NCBI RefSeq assembly: GCF_001633105.1
Contig: NZ_LUKZ01000009.1
Span: 76,098 to 128,868, forward strand
Reading direction: 5' to 3'
DNA: 52,771 nt
Source of the DNA: Acidovorax sp. GW101-3H11
GTDB lineage: Bacteria; Pseudomonadota; Gammaproteobacteria; Burkholderiales; Burkholderiaceae_C
Shown here: piece after piece, positions 34,124 to 45,271 of the stretch
How positions within the stretch are numbered: position 1 is the first letter of the stretch
How the letters are laid out: the number at the start of each line of letters is the position of its first letter
Position numbers and translations under genes: made by a program
Notes under the pieces: generated by a model
What the model saw: the letters and a program-made list of their open reading frames with translations, nothing else
The model's database searches: none
Told to the model about the DNA's origin: nothing

Positions 34124-35102
34124 GCGCTACGACTACGCATTCGAGCCGGATGGTGATGAGTGGGCAGCGCGGTTGCTGCGCAGGGTTCCGCCAGGGGGCG
34201 GTTCGGTGCTGGAACTGGGGCCGGGTCCTGGTGCCATGACCCGGGTCCTGCTGGAGCGCGGCCACCGGGTGACGGTGGTGGAAAATGACCCCGAGGCCCT
34301 GGAGGTGCTCAAGGCGTTGGGGGTCGAAGTCATCTCGGGGAACCTGGACGGCACCGATTGGCTGGAAGCGATCGCCGGCCGCCGTTTTGACGCGGTGCTG
34401 GCATGTGACGTGCTGGAGCACCTCAGGAAGCCCGAAGAGGTGCTGCTCCGTCTGAGCGAGTTTGTCGCGCCCATGGGGCAACTGGTGATCTCCGTGCCCA
34501 ACATCGCCTATGCCGGCGTGGTGGCAGCGATGCGCAATGGCATCTTCGACTACTCGGACAAGGGCCAACTTGACCGAACCCATGTACGGTTTTTCACCAA
34601 GCGCAGTATTGAAAAGGTGTTGCTGGACTGCGGCTGGTCGCCCAGGGTTTGGGAGGCCAACCGTGTGCCAGTCGAGTGCAGCGAATTTGCCTGGTATTGG
34701 AGTGCGCTGTCCGGCGACCAGCGCCAGGCGCTGTTGGCAGGGTGGCAGGATTTTGATGTCTACCAGTGGATGGTGGTGGTGACACCTTCGGTGGATGCCG
34801 CTGCCTGGGAGCTGATCGAGGCCCGTGGTGCCGCCGACAAGCTGCGTGATGATCTTCAGGCCCTTACCGTGGTGCACCAGCGCGAGCGTGCGTCGCTGCT
34901 GGAGCACCAGAAGGCCTTTTCGGAGGCCAAGGACATCATCGGTAAGCTGCAGTTCGAGGTCAGGGAGTTGCGCGCAGAGATGGATATGGTGCGGGCCGAA
35001 AAGGCGGCGATTGAGACTGAACTGGCCGCCAAGTTGGCAGCGCCCCCTCCTCCGGGGGGGGGCTGGTCTCGACGCTGGCGCCGGCTCATGGGTGGTGCCT
35101 GA
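34110..35102 (+). CDS. SAM methyltransferase with C-terminal coiled coil
   Basis: Residues 20-200 form a class I methyltransferase with the SAM motif VLELGPGPGAMTRVL, the acidic VVENDPEAL and DAVLACDVLEHL. Residues 235-310 are a predicted coiled coil (LRDDLQALTVVHQRERASLLEHQ... RELRAEMDMVRAEKAAIETELAAKLA), followed by PPPP-G and a basic WSRRWRRLMGGA tail that could touch the membrane. This layout recalls WbdD, which caps O-antigen chains and sets their length. It overlaps the upstream gene by 14 bp. Confidence 0.82.
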   Translation: MTKIERYDYAFEPDGDEWAARLLRRVPPGGGSVLELGPGPGAMTRVLLERGHRVTVVENDPEALEVLKALGVEVISGNLDGTDWLEAIAGRRFDAVLACDVLEHLRKPEEVLLRLSEFVAPMGQLVISVPNIAYAGVVAAMRNGIFDYSDKGQLDRTHVRFFTKRSIEKVLLDCGWSPRVWEANRVPVECSEFAWYWSALSGDQRQALLAGWQDFDVYQWMVVVTPSVDAAAWELIEARGAADKLRDDLQALTVVHQRERASLLEHQKAFSEAKDIIGKLQFEVRELRAEMDMVRAEKAAIETELAAKLAAPPPPGGGWSRRWRRLMGGA

Positions 35103-35131
35103 ATGGATGGGATGGCCATGGTGAGGGCAAC

Positions 35132-35749
35132 ATGCTGCTAGGGGTTCCCGATTTCACGGTGTCGCATGCGGGGATCGATGTCCTTGGTGCCAACTGCAGG
35201 ATTGACCCGTCCGTGTCTGTGATGCGCTTTGGTCAGCGTGCCGATGTGTTGAGCCTGGCTGACGGGGTCAGTCTGTATGCGCAGACGCGATTGGTGTTGG
35301 GCGATGTGGTGGCGGACCCCTGTGTAGGAATCCGCATTGGTGCGCGCACTATCGTGAATGTAGGGGGCTACCTATCTGGCGAGGGCGGACTGGAGATTGG
35401 TGAAGATGTGCTGATCGGGCCCCACGCCAAGCTCCTGTCTGCGGGCCATGCCATCGACGAAGGGGATGTGATCATCGCTCGCAACCGCATTACCCGCGCC
35501 AAGATCACGATCGAAGATGGGGCTTGGATAGGGGCGGGCGCCATTGTTCTGGAAGGTGTGACCATCGGTCGTGGTGCCGTGGTGGCTGCCGGCGCGCTGG
35601 TCCGGCAGGATGTACCCGCAGGGATGGTGGCGGCGGGTATGCCGGCGAGGCTGATCCGTGCGCGGCGTGGTGATGCCTGGCCGCAGCCTGCGCCGTCTGT
35701 TACAGGGCTTCGGCGCGTTTGGTCCATGGTCAAGGGCATCTGGCGCTGA
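35132..35749 (+). CDS. Hexapeptide-repeat acyltransferase (LbH/WbbJ type)
   Basis: The 205-aa protein is made of left-handed beta-helix hexapeptide repeats: IGEDVLIGPHAKLLSAGHAID, IEDGAWIGAGAIVLEGVTIGRGAVVAAGALVRQDVPAGMVAAGMPARLI. The C-terminal part matches O-acetyltransferases with the catalytic His in SAGHAID. It likely acetylates the surface glycan in the cytoplasm. The start ATG at 35132 has a GAGGG stretch 7 bp upstream. Confidence 0.87.
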   Translation: MLLGVPDFTVSHAGIDVLGANCRIDPSVSVMRFGQRADVLSLADGVSLYAQTRLVLGDVVADPCVGIRIGARTIVNVGGYLSGEGGLEIGEDVLIGPHAKLLSAGHAIDEGDVIIARNRITRAKITIEDGAWIGAGAIVLEGVTIGRGAVVAAGALVRQDVPAGMVAAGMPARLIRARRGDAWPQPAPSVTGLRRVWSMVKGIWR

Positions 35750-35804
35750 GCAGAGTGAATCGGATACAGATGAGTACACGGAATGGAAAAAGAGGGCATG
35801 CGGC

Positions 35805-36467
35805 ATGTCGCGAGAGGCGGTAGGTTTGGCGCGCGCGGCCATGCTGCTTGCTTCGTTATGGGTTGTTTTCCCATCCGTAGCCTGGGCCGACGCAGTCTGG
35901 GAGTTTGTGGACGGTGACGGCGTGGTGCATATGGGAAATGGTTCCCCGCCGCCTGCCTCGCGGGGGGTGACTTGGCTCAGCCGTATTCCATCGATCAAGA
36001 CGGATAGGGTTGGCAAAGAGCGCGAGCCATCGGCTCTGCAGTTTCCTGGTTTTGATGCAGCCAAGCCGCACCTGGAGGCCGCAGCCCTGTCGCAGTCTCT
36101 GGATCCGGCTTTAGTGATTGCCGTGGCTGCGGCGGAGTCGGCCTTCAACGAGAAGGCGGTATCCCGCAAAGGGGCTCTAGGCCTGATGCAGGTGATGCCT
36201 GCCACTGCCGAGCGTTACGGCGTCTCTGCGCGACCTGCATCAGAGGGAGGTCATGCCGCCATGGAGCCCAAGGTGAATGCGCAGATCGGAAGCCGCTACC
36301 TGGCGGATTTGCTGCGCATGTTTGATGGCGACAAGGAACTGGCTTTGGCGGCCTACAACGCGGGCGAAGGCGCTGTAATCAAGCACGGACGGCAGATACC
36401 TCCCTATCCGGAAACACAGCAGTATGTCGCCAAGGTCATGCGCATTTACCGTACCCTGGTCCGGTAA
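35805..36467 (+). CDS. Lytic transglycosylase (SLT domain, DUF4124-like N-terminus)
   Basis: The start at 35805 gives a signal peptide ending in SVAWA. A short DUF4124-like segment (VWEFVDGDGVVHMGN) is followed by the SLT domain at about residues 90-215 with AAAESAFNEKAVSRKGALGLMQVMPATAERYG, whose first Glu is the catalytic residue, and ALAAYNAGEGAVIKHG. The 220-aa enzyme would cut peptidoglycan in the periplasm, perhaps to let the secretin or glycan machine through. It begins 55 bp after the acetyltransferase gene. Confidence 0.9.
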   Translation: MSREAVGLARAAMLLASLWVVFPSVAWADAVWEFVDGDGVVHMGNGSPPPASRGVTWLSRIPSIKTDRVGKEREPSALQFPGFDAAKPHLEAAALSQSLDPALVIAVAAAESAFNEKAVSRKGALGLMQVMPATAERYGVSARPASEGGHAAMEPKVNAQIGSRYLADLLRMFDGDKELALAAYNAGEGAVIKHGRQIPPYPETQQYVAKVMRIYRTLVR

Positions 36468-36670
36468 GGCGCAGATATTGTGCGGACGAGACGCGGCATG
36501 ATCCGCTCGAAGACCATCATGGGGGTCAGGCGTCCAACTGGATCTGAGCTATTCCCACCGCCAAAATCCCAACTATTTCACGCAACAGGAGTCAATCGGT
36601 GGTCGTGCGTAGCTTTGGCTAGCGGTTTCTCACAGGCATTTGCGCCGAGTCCGGGTACGATCGGCCGCTC

Positions 36671-38813
<2,143 letters not shown>

Positions 38814-38850
38814 CTTTCAGCGCTTCTTTTTGACACTTCTGCGGCCTGCC

Positions 38851-39543
<693 letters not shown>

Positions 39544-39587
39544 CGGGGCGGCGGCCCCGGTCTATTTCCTCTTCCCTCCTGCCCGCC

Positions 39588-41084
39588 ATGCTGCTTCGGA
39601 CCCCTTCCCCCAAGCGGCCCGGTTTGCGCGCCATGACGTCCGACCTGCGGACCCGGCTGCTGCTGATGCTGGTGCTGCCGCTGTGTGCACTGGCGCTGGT
39701 GGGTGTCTGGCTGGACTACCGCTCGGCCGACGAGGCCGCCGTCCAGCACGACCAGCGCCTGGTGCGCCTGCTGCCCGCGCTGGCCGACTCGGTGCTGGCG
39801 CCGCCCATCCGCGACAACGCTTCGCCTTTGCTGCTGCTCGCGCCGCCGATCGAGGAGTTCTTGCGCCAGAACGTGGGGTTTTCTGCTTACAGCGTGCGCG
39901 ACACCTCGGGGCGGCTGCTGCTGGGGGACAGCTGGGTGCATGGGGCGGTGCCCACCACGCAGGCCCCCGAGTTCCACAGCGTGGAGTTTGGCGGCGTGAC
40001 CTACCGGGTGGCCGTACAGCGCGGCCGCACGGGCGCGGGCGAGCTGGTGGTGGCATTGGCCGACGGCTCCGACCCGCGCCAGAAATGGGCCCAGCAACTG
40101 TTGCTCAGGGTGCTGTTGCCCAATCTGGTGCTGCTGCTGGCGGCCGGTTTTGCGATCCACTGGGCGGTGCGGCAGGCGTTCAAACCCCTGGTGGGCCTGG
40201 CCGAGGCGGTGGAGCGCCGCTCGCCGCGCGACCTGAGCCCCATCGACGAGGCCGCCTCGCCCGACGAGGTGCGCCCGCTGGTGCACTCGCTCAACCGCCT
40301 GTTTGCCCTGGTCAATGCCCAGGCCGAAGGGCAGCGCCGGTTTGTGGCCGACGCAGCCCACCAGCTGCGCACGCCGCTGGCGGGGCTGCAGGCGCAGGTC
40401 GAAGCCTGGGCCATGATGGCCAAGGCGGCGGCTCCACCGCAGGTTTCGTTCCCGGATTTTGATCGAAAAATGCCGTTTGCGCGCGAGGACAGGGCGCAGG
40501 GTGCTATTGTTTTAGGAGTGGATCAGATCGAGAAGCTGCGCAACGCCACGCGCCGCACCTCGCAGCTGGCGCACCAGCTGCTGGCACTGTCCCGTGCCGA
40601 TGCGCGCAGCCTCGATGCGCAGCCGCCGCAGCGGGTGGACCTGAAGGACCTTTGCGAATCCCTGCTGGAGAACTTTCTGGACGCGGCCACCGGCAAGGGG
40701 CTGGACCTGGGGCTGGACGTGCAGCTGGTGCATGTCACTGGCCATGGCTGGCTGCTGCGTGAGCTGCTCTCCAACCTGGTGGACAACGCCATCAAGTACA
40801 CGCCGCCCGGCGGTGTTGTCACCATCCGCTGCGGCCTGCGCCAGGGCCGCAGCGGCCCGCCGCGTGCCTATGTCGAGGTGGAGGACGATGGCCCCGGCGT
40901 CCCCGAAGCCGAGCGCACCCGGGTGCTGCAGCGCTTCTACCGCGTGCCGGGCGCGGGCGGCGAAGGCACGGGCCTGGGGCTGGCGATTGCGGACGAGATC
41001 GCGCGTGTGCACCGTGCAGCGCTCACGCTGGGTGCTGGCCCGCAAGGGCGCGGGCTGCTGGTGACGGTCGTGTTCCCCTTGTAA
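39588..41084 (+). CDS. Sensor histidine kinase (TctE-like)
   Basis: A 498-aa inner-membrane kinase: two membrane helices (about 20-40 and 170-195) flank a periplasmic sensor. A HAMP-like segment, the H box (AAHQLRTPLAG, His 258), the N box (ELLSNLVDNAIKYTPPGG) and the G boxes follow. Between the H box and the rest of the dimerisation helix, residues about 280-315 form an extra linker that includes a genomic repeat fragment (codons 306-310). The stimulus is unknown; TctE relatives sense tricarboxylates. An alternative start is 39633. Confidence 0.93.
   Translation: MLLRTPSPKRPGLRAMTSDLRTRLLLMLVLPLCALALVGVWLDYRSADEAAVQHDQRLVRLLPALADSVLAPPIRDNASPLLLLAPPIEEFLRQNVGFSAYSVRDTSGRLLLGDSWVHGAVPTTQAPEFHSVEFGGVTYRVAVQRGRTGAGELVVALADGSDPRQKWAQQLLLRVLLPNLVLLLAAGFAIHWAVRQAFKPLVGLAEAVERRSPRDLSPIDEAASPDEVRPLVHSLNRLFALVNAQAEGQRRFVADAAHQLRTPLAGLQAQVEAWAMMAKAAAPPQVSFPDFDRKMPFAREDRAQGAIVLGVDQIEKLRNATRRTSQLAHQLLALSRADARSLDAQPPQRVDLKDLCESLLENFLDAATGKGLDLGLDVQLVHVTGHGWLLRELLSNLVDNAIKYTPPGGVVTIRCGLRQGRSGPPRAYVEVEDDGPGVPEAERTRVLQRFYRVPGAGGEGTGLGLAIADEIARVHRAALTLGAGPQGRGLLVTVVFPL
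40503..40518. repeat. CTCCTAAAA-type repeat fragment inside the histidine kinase
   Basis: The reverse complement of this segment, CTCCTAAAACAATAGC, shares an exact 15-mer with 54-68. It lies in frame and encodes AIVLG in an extra linker of the kinase. Confidence 0.7.
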
Positions 41085-41102
41085 CCTGCCTTGCAAGGCA
41101 GG
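41085..41102. terminator. Perfect 18-bp palindrome after the kinase gene
   Basis: CCTGCCTTGCAAGGCAGG directly follows the stop codon of the histidine kinase and is fully self-complementary. As RNA it has no loop unless the inner bases open, and no T run follows. It may be a weak terminator or a protein-binding site. Confidence 0.4.
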
Positions 41103-41314
41103 GCCGCCGGGCCCCGGAGGGCTGTGCGAGAATCATTTCCATACACGATTGACTTGTGCAAACAGGTGGGGCGACAGCGCTCCCCTGGCGTTGGTGGCCT
41201 GCCTTCCATTGCCAGTGACTGCACCAGCCGTGACGATTCTTCCTGCCCCGCCGCCCTGCGCATGCCTTGCTGGCAGGTGGTGGGCGCCAGGCCTTACCGG
41301 AGCCCCTGTCCCGC

Positions 41315-41989
41315 ATGTCCGAACTCTCGCCCCAGCCCGAGCCCGCGTCCACCGACGACACGGGGGATGCCCCCGCCGCACGCAAGCGGCCCAAGCCGGG
41401 CGAGCGCCGCGTGCAGATCCTGCAGGCGCTGGCGGCCATGCTGGAGCAGCCGGGTGCCGAGCGCATCACCACCGCCGCACTGGCTGCGCGCCTGTCGGTG
41501 AGCGAGGCGGCGCTGTACCGCCATTTCGCGAGCAAGGCGCAGATGTTCGAGGGTCTGATCGACTTCATCGAGCAGACCGTGTTCACCCTGGTGGCGCAGA
41601 TCACGGGCCGCGATACCGGGGGCGGGGTGCCCGACCCGGCGCAGTCGGCCGAGGTGGGCGCCCGGCAGGCGGCGCGCATCGTGGCGCTGTTGCTGCAGTT
41701 TGGCGAGCGCAACCCCGGCATGGTGCGGGTGATGGTGGGCGATGCCCTGGTGTTCGAGCACGAGCGCCTGCAGCAGCGCATGAACCAGTTTTTTGACCGC
41801 ATTGAATCCACGCTGCGCCAGTGCCTGCGCCCGGCCACGGCGGCATCGGCCACGCCCACGGTGGATGCGCAGGTGGCGGCCAGCGTGCTCACGGCGTTTG
41901 CGCTGGGGCGGTTGCAGCGCTATGCCCGCTCGGGTTTCAAGCGCCTGCCGTCGGAACACCTGGATGCGAGCCTGGCGCTGATCTTGTAG
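41315..41989 (+). CDS. slmA: SlmA-like TetR-family nucleoid occlusion factor
   Basis: A 224-aa TetR-fold protein whose DNA-binding part (RRVQILQALAAMLEQPGAERITTAALAARLSVSEAALYRHFASKAQMFEGLIDFIEQ) closely follows SlmA, the factor that blocks FtsZ assembly over DNA. The C-terminal half also fits (NPGMVRVMVGDALVFEHERLQQRMNQFFDRIE). The start at 41315 precedes a 25-residue polar extension. It lies near argB, a linkage I recall from other betaproteobacteria. A generic TetR repressor is the alternative. Confidence 0.8.
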   Translation: MSELSPQPEPASTDDTGDAPAARKRPKPGERRVQILQALAAMLEQPGAERITTAALAARLSVSEAALYRHFASKAQMFEGLIDFIEQTVFTLVAQITGRDTGGGVPDPAQSAEVGARQAARIVALLLQFGERNPGMVRVMVGDALVFEHERLQQRMNQFFDRIESTLRQCLRPATAASATPTVDAQVAASVLTAFALGRLQRYARSGFKRLPSEHLDASLALIL

Positions 41990-42146
41990 AGCACTTTTTG
42001 CCCACGCCCGCCGCTGCGGGCTGAGGCCGGGAGTGGCAGGGCAGGGCGGCACTGCCGCGCGGTGGTACCGCCGCAACGCGCGTTTGGGTGCCCCTCCCTA
42101 TTTTTTCCAGGGGTTTTGGCCATGCCCCGAAATTGCTGCAGAATAG

Positions 42147-42160
42147 AACGAACGTTCGTT
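42147..42160. promoter_or_regulatory. Palindromic TetR-type operator
   Basis: AACGAACGTTCGTT is a perfect 14-bp palindrome 13 bp before the ATG of the TetR gene at 42174. Its place and form (GAACG..CGTTC) are those of operators bound by TetR-family repressors of lipid genes. Autoregulation is likely. The acyl-CoA dehydrogenase gene lies behind in the same direction and would be co-regulated. Confidence 0.7.
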
Positions 42161-42173
42161 TTTATTTGCAAGC

Positions 42174-42920
42174 ATGCCCGCCACCTCCGAATCCAGCCAG
42201 GCCAGCCGCAGCCCGCGTGCCCGCAGCAGCACGGGCCGTGCCCTGCAAAAAGGCCAGCAAACCAAGGCGGCCATCGTCGAGGCGGCGCTGGGCCTGGCCA
42301 CGCACATCGGGCTCGAAGGCTTGTCCATTGGAGCACTGGCCGATGTTACGGGCATGAGCAAGTCGGGCGTTTTCGCCCATTTTGGCTCACGCGAAGAGCT
42401 GCAGATCTCCGTCATCCGCGAATACCACACCCGCTTCGAGCAGGAAGTGTTCTACCCTGCCATGTCCGCCCCGCGCGGGGTGGGGCGCCTGTCGGCCTTG
42501 TTCGACAACTGGATGAAGCGCACCTCCATCGAAATCGACTCGGGCTGCATCTACATCAGCGGCGCCGTCGAGTTTGATGACCGCACCGGCCCCGTGCGCG
42601 ATGCGCTGGCCAGCTCGGTGCTCACCTGGCACGCCGCCATGCGCCGTGCCATCGAGCAGTGCAAGGTGCTGGGCGAGTTGCGCGCAGACACCAATGCCGA
42701 GCAGATGCTGTTCGAGATCCACGGCCTGATCCTCGCGCTGCACTACGAGGCGCGCTTCCTGCAGACCCCCGGCTCCATGGGCCGCGCGGTGCAGGGCTTT
42801 CACAACATCCTGGCGCGCTACAGCGCCGCACAACCTGGCGCCAGCGCAGAAGCAGCACCCGTTGCTGCCGCTGCCAAGCGCCGCAAAGTTTCCAACCAAA
42901 CCACCACCTCCAAGGAGTAA
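42174..42920 (+). CDS. TetR-family regulator of the fatty acid oxidation genes
   Basis: Residues 25-75 form the helix-turn-helix (QQTKAAIVEAALGLATHIGLEGLSIGALADVTGMSKSGVFAHFGSREEL). The C-terminal helical domain has the EFDDRTGPVRDAL and LILALHYEARFLQ segments common to regulators beside acyl-CoA dehydrogenase genes. The 248-aa protein has a low-complexity basic tail (AAAKRRKVSNQ). It starts 13 bp after a palindromic operator and 5 bp before the acyl-CoA dehydrogenase start, so it likely represses its own operon and responds to acyl-CoA (inference). Confidence 0.88.
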   Translation: MPATSESSQASRSPRARSSTGRALQKGQQTKAAIVEAALGLATHIGLEGLSIGALADVTGMSKSGVFAHFGSREELQISVIREYHTRFEQEVFYPAMSAPRGVGRLSALFDNWMKRTSIEIDSGCIYISGAVEFDDRTGPVRDALASSVLTWHAAMRRAIEQCKVLGELRADTNAEQMLFEIHGLILALHYEARFLQTPGSMGRAVQGFHNILARYSAAQPGASAEAAPVAAAAKRRKVSNQTTTSKE

Positions 42921-42925
42921 ACCCC

Positions 42926-44722
42926 ATGCCTATGTACACGCCGCCCCTGCGCGACATGCAATTCGTCATGCACGAAGTGCTCAAGGTCAGCGATGAATTC
43001 AAGGCCATGCCGCCCCACGCCGAGGTGGATGTGGACACCATCAACGCCGTGCTTGAAGAAGCCGGCAAGTTCACCGCTGAAGTGACCTTCCCGCTGAACA
43101 TCAGCGGCGACACCGAAGGCTGCGTGCTCAACAAGGCCACCCACGAAGTGAAGACCCCCACGGGCTTCAAGGACGCCTACGCCAAGTACGTCGAAGGCGG
43201 CTGGGCGGCACTGTCGTGCGACCCCGCCTACGGTGGCCAGGGCCTGCCTTTTGTGCTGAACCAGTGCCTGTACGAAATGATGAACTCGGCCAACCAGGCC
43301 TGGACCATGTACCCCGGCCTGTCGCACGGCGCGTACGAAGCCCTGCACGCCCACGGCACCGAAGAGCAAAAGAAGATCTACCTGCCCAAGCTGACCAGCG
43401 GCGAGTGGACCGGCACCATGTGCCTGACCGAACCCCACTGCGGCACCGACCTGGGCCTGCTGCGCACCAAGGCCGAACCCCAGGCCGACGGCACCTACAA
43501 GATCACAGGCAACAAGATCTTCATCAGCGCGGGTGAACATGACATGACCGCCAACATCGTGCACCTCGTGCTGGCCCGCCTGCCCGACGCGCCCAAGGGC
43601 AGCAAGGGCATCAGCCTGTTTGTAGTGCCCAAGTTCAACATCAAGGCCGACGGTTCGCTGGGCGAGCGCAACCCCATCTTCTGCACGGGCCTGGAGCACA
43701 AGATGGGCATCCACGGCAACGCCACCGCGCAGATCGCCATCGACGGCGCCATCGGCACCATGGTGGGCCAGCCCAACAAGGGCCTGGCTGCCATGTTCGT
43801 CATGATGAACGCCGCCCGCCTGGGCGTGGGCAACCAGTCGCTGGGCCTGACCGAAGTGGCGTACCAAAATGCGCTGGCTTACGCCAAGGACCGCATCCAG
43901 ATGCGCAGCCTGTCGGGCGTGAAGGCCAAGGACAAGGACGCCGATCCCATCATCGTGCACCCCGACGTGCGCAAGATGCTGCTCACCGCCAAGGCGTATG
44001 CCGAAGGCGGCCGCGCGCTGCAGATCTTCTGCACGCTGCTGCTGGACAAGGTGCACAGCCACCCCGATGAAAAGGTGCGTGCCGAATCCGAAGAGATGGT
44101 GGCGCTGCTCACGCCCATCGTGAAGGCCTTCATCACCGACAACGGCCACATCTCCACCAACGCCTGCATGCAGGTCTTCGGCGGCCACGGCTTCATCAAA
44201 GAATGGGGCATGGAGCAGTACGTGCGCGACAACCGCATCAACATGATCTATGAAGGTACCAACACCATCCAGTCGCTGGACCTGCTGGGCCGCAAGATCC
44301 TGGGCAACAACGGCGCCACACTCAAGAAGCTGGGCAAGCTGATCGGCAAGCTGGTGGAAGAAGAAGGCGTGAACGAGAAGATGGCCGAGTTCATCAACCC
44401 CGTGGCCATGCTGGGCGACCAGATGACCAAGTTCACCACCGAGATCGGCTTCAAGGGCATGCAGAACCCCGACGAAGTGGGCGCCGCCGCTGTGGACTAC
44501 CTGCGCGTGGCCGGCCACCTGGTGTTCGGCTACCTGTTCGCCCGCATGGCCCAGGTCGCGCTGCGTGAGATCGCCGCTGGCAACACCGACCCGTTCTACG
44601 GCGCCAAGCTGCAGACCGCGCGCTTCTACTTTGCCAAGCTGTTCCCCGAGACCGTCACGCTGATGCGCACGGCCCGTGCTGGCAGCAAGGTGTTGATGGA
44701 CACGGATCTGGCCCTGGCCTGA
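42926..44722 (+). CDS. Acyl-CoA dehydrogenase with C-terminal extension
   Basis: This 598-aa flavoenzyme performs the first oxidation step of beta-oxidation. Segments TGTMCLTEPHCGTDLGLLRTKAEPQADGTYKITGNKIFISAGEHDM, the FAD-binding QVFGGHGFIKEWGMEQYVRDNRINMIYEGTNTIQSLDL and a C-terminal helical part (from about 480) place it in the long acyl-CoA dehydrogenase group. The ATG at 42926 follows CAAGGAG. It is probably cytoplasmic and passes enoyl-CoA to the fused enzyme downstream. Chain length cannot be told. Confidence 0.95.
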   Translation: MPMYTPPLRDMQFVMHEVLKVSDEFKAMPPHAEVDVDTINAVLEEAGKFTAEVTFPLNISGDTEGCVLNKATHEVKTPTGFKDAYAKYVEGGWAALSCDPAYGGQGLPFVLNQCLYEMMNSANQAWTMYPGLSHGAYEALHAHGTEEQKKIYLPKLTSGEWTGTMCLTEPHCGTDLGLLRTKAEPQADGTYKITGNKIFISAGEHDMTANIVHLVLARLPDAPKGSKGISLFVVPKFNIKADGSLGERNPIFCTGLEHKMGIHGNATAQIAIDGAIGTMVGQPNKGLAAMFVMMNAARLGVGNQSLGLTEVAYQNALAYAKDRIQMRSLSGVKAKDKDADPIIVHPDVRKMLLTAKAYAEGGRALQIFCTLLLDKVHSHPDEKVRAESEEMVALLTPIVKAFITDNGHISTNACMQVFGGHGFIKEWGMEQYVRDNRINMIYEGTNTIQSLDLLGRKILGNNGATLKKLGKLIGKLVEEEGVNEKMAEFINPVAMLGDQMTKFTTEIGFKGMQNPDEVGAAAVDYLRVAGHLVFGYLFARMAQVALREIAAGNTDPFYGAKLQTARFYFAKLFPETVTLMRTARAGSKVLMDTDLALA

Positions 44723-44760
44723 TCGGTAGACCTGCGGATTTCAAGCTTTTTTGGCACGGA

Positions 44761-44800
44761 GCGCCTATGTATAAAGCGGTAGCAGCTATTGTTTTTGTAG
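44761..44800 (+). repeat. Repeat copy overlapping a start codon and signal peptide
   Basis: The exact 17-mer AAGCGGTAGCAGCTATT (44774-44790) matches the right arm of the hairpin repeat at 1356-1372, and ATTGTTTTTGTAG (44788-44800) matches 52495-52508 with one base missing. The 5' part aligns with the loop region of the other copies (GCGC..TGTCTAT). The ATG at 44767 is inside this copy. Confidence 0.75.
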
Positions 44801-45204
44801 CGTCGTCGGTGCCTGTCTGGGCACAGGCGACGCCCGAGGGCCTGTGGCGCAACATCGACGACAAGACCGGCGAAGCCAAGGCTGAAATCCGCATCCGCGA
44901 CACCGGCGGCGGTGTGCTGAACGGGGCGCTGGAAAAGCGCCTGTCCAAAGACGCCAAGCCCGACGAGGTCTGCGATGAATGCTCGGATGACCGCAAGGGC
45001 AAGCCCATCCTGGGCCTGGAGATCATCCGTGGCGCCAAGAAGGCCGACGGCAAAGAGGTGTGGGAAGGCGGCAAGATTCTCGACCCCGAGAACGGCCGCA
45101 ACTACACCCTGCGCATGACCCCCGTCGAGGGCGGCAAGAAGCTCGAAGTGCGGGGCTCCATCGGCCCGTTTGGCCGCACGCAAACCTGGATCCGCGTCCA
45201 GTAA
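44767..45204 (+). CDS. DUF2147 exported protein with repeat-derived signal peptide
   Basis: The 145-aa protein has a signal peptide (MYKAVAAIVFVASSVPVWA). The DUF2147 domain follows: GLWRNIDDKTGEAKAEIRI, CDECSDDRKGKPILGLEII, ILDPENGRNYTLRM and a C-terminal FGRTQTWIRV. The family is periplasmic or exported, of unknown function. GGAG lies 5 bp before the ATG. Codons 1-12 come from a genomic repeat. It sits between the acyl-CoA dehydrogenase and the fused beta-oxidation gene. Confidence 0.9.
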   Translation: MYKAVAAIVFVASSVPVWAQATPEGLWRNIDDKTGEAKAEIRIRDTGGGVLNGALEKRLSKDAKPDEVCDECSDDRKGKPILGLEIIRGAKKADGKEVWEGGKILDPENGRNYTLRMTPVEGGKKLEVRGSIGPFGRTQTWIRVQ

Positions 45205-45271
45205 ACCCCACTCCCGTGGCCTTGCGCGCCCCCTGCGGTGTTGCGCAACGCCTCAACCAGGAACCCAACCC

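Noticed and set aside
42818-44518. A 566-codon minus-strand frame
   Set aside because: Antisense shadow of the acyl-CoA dehydrogenase gene; low-complexity His/Val-rich translation.
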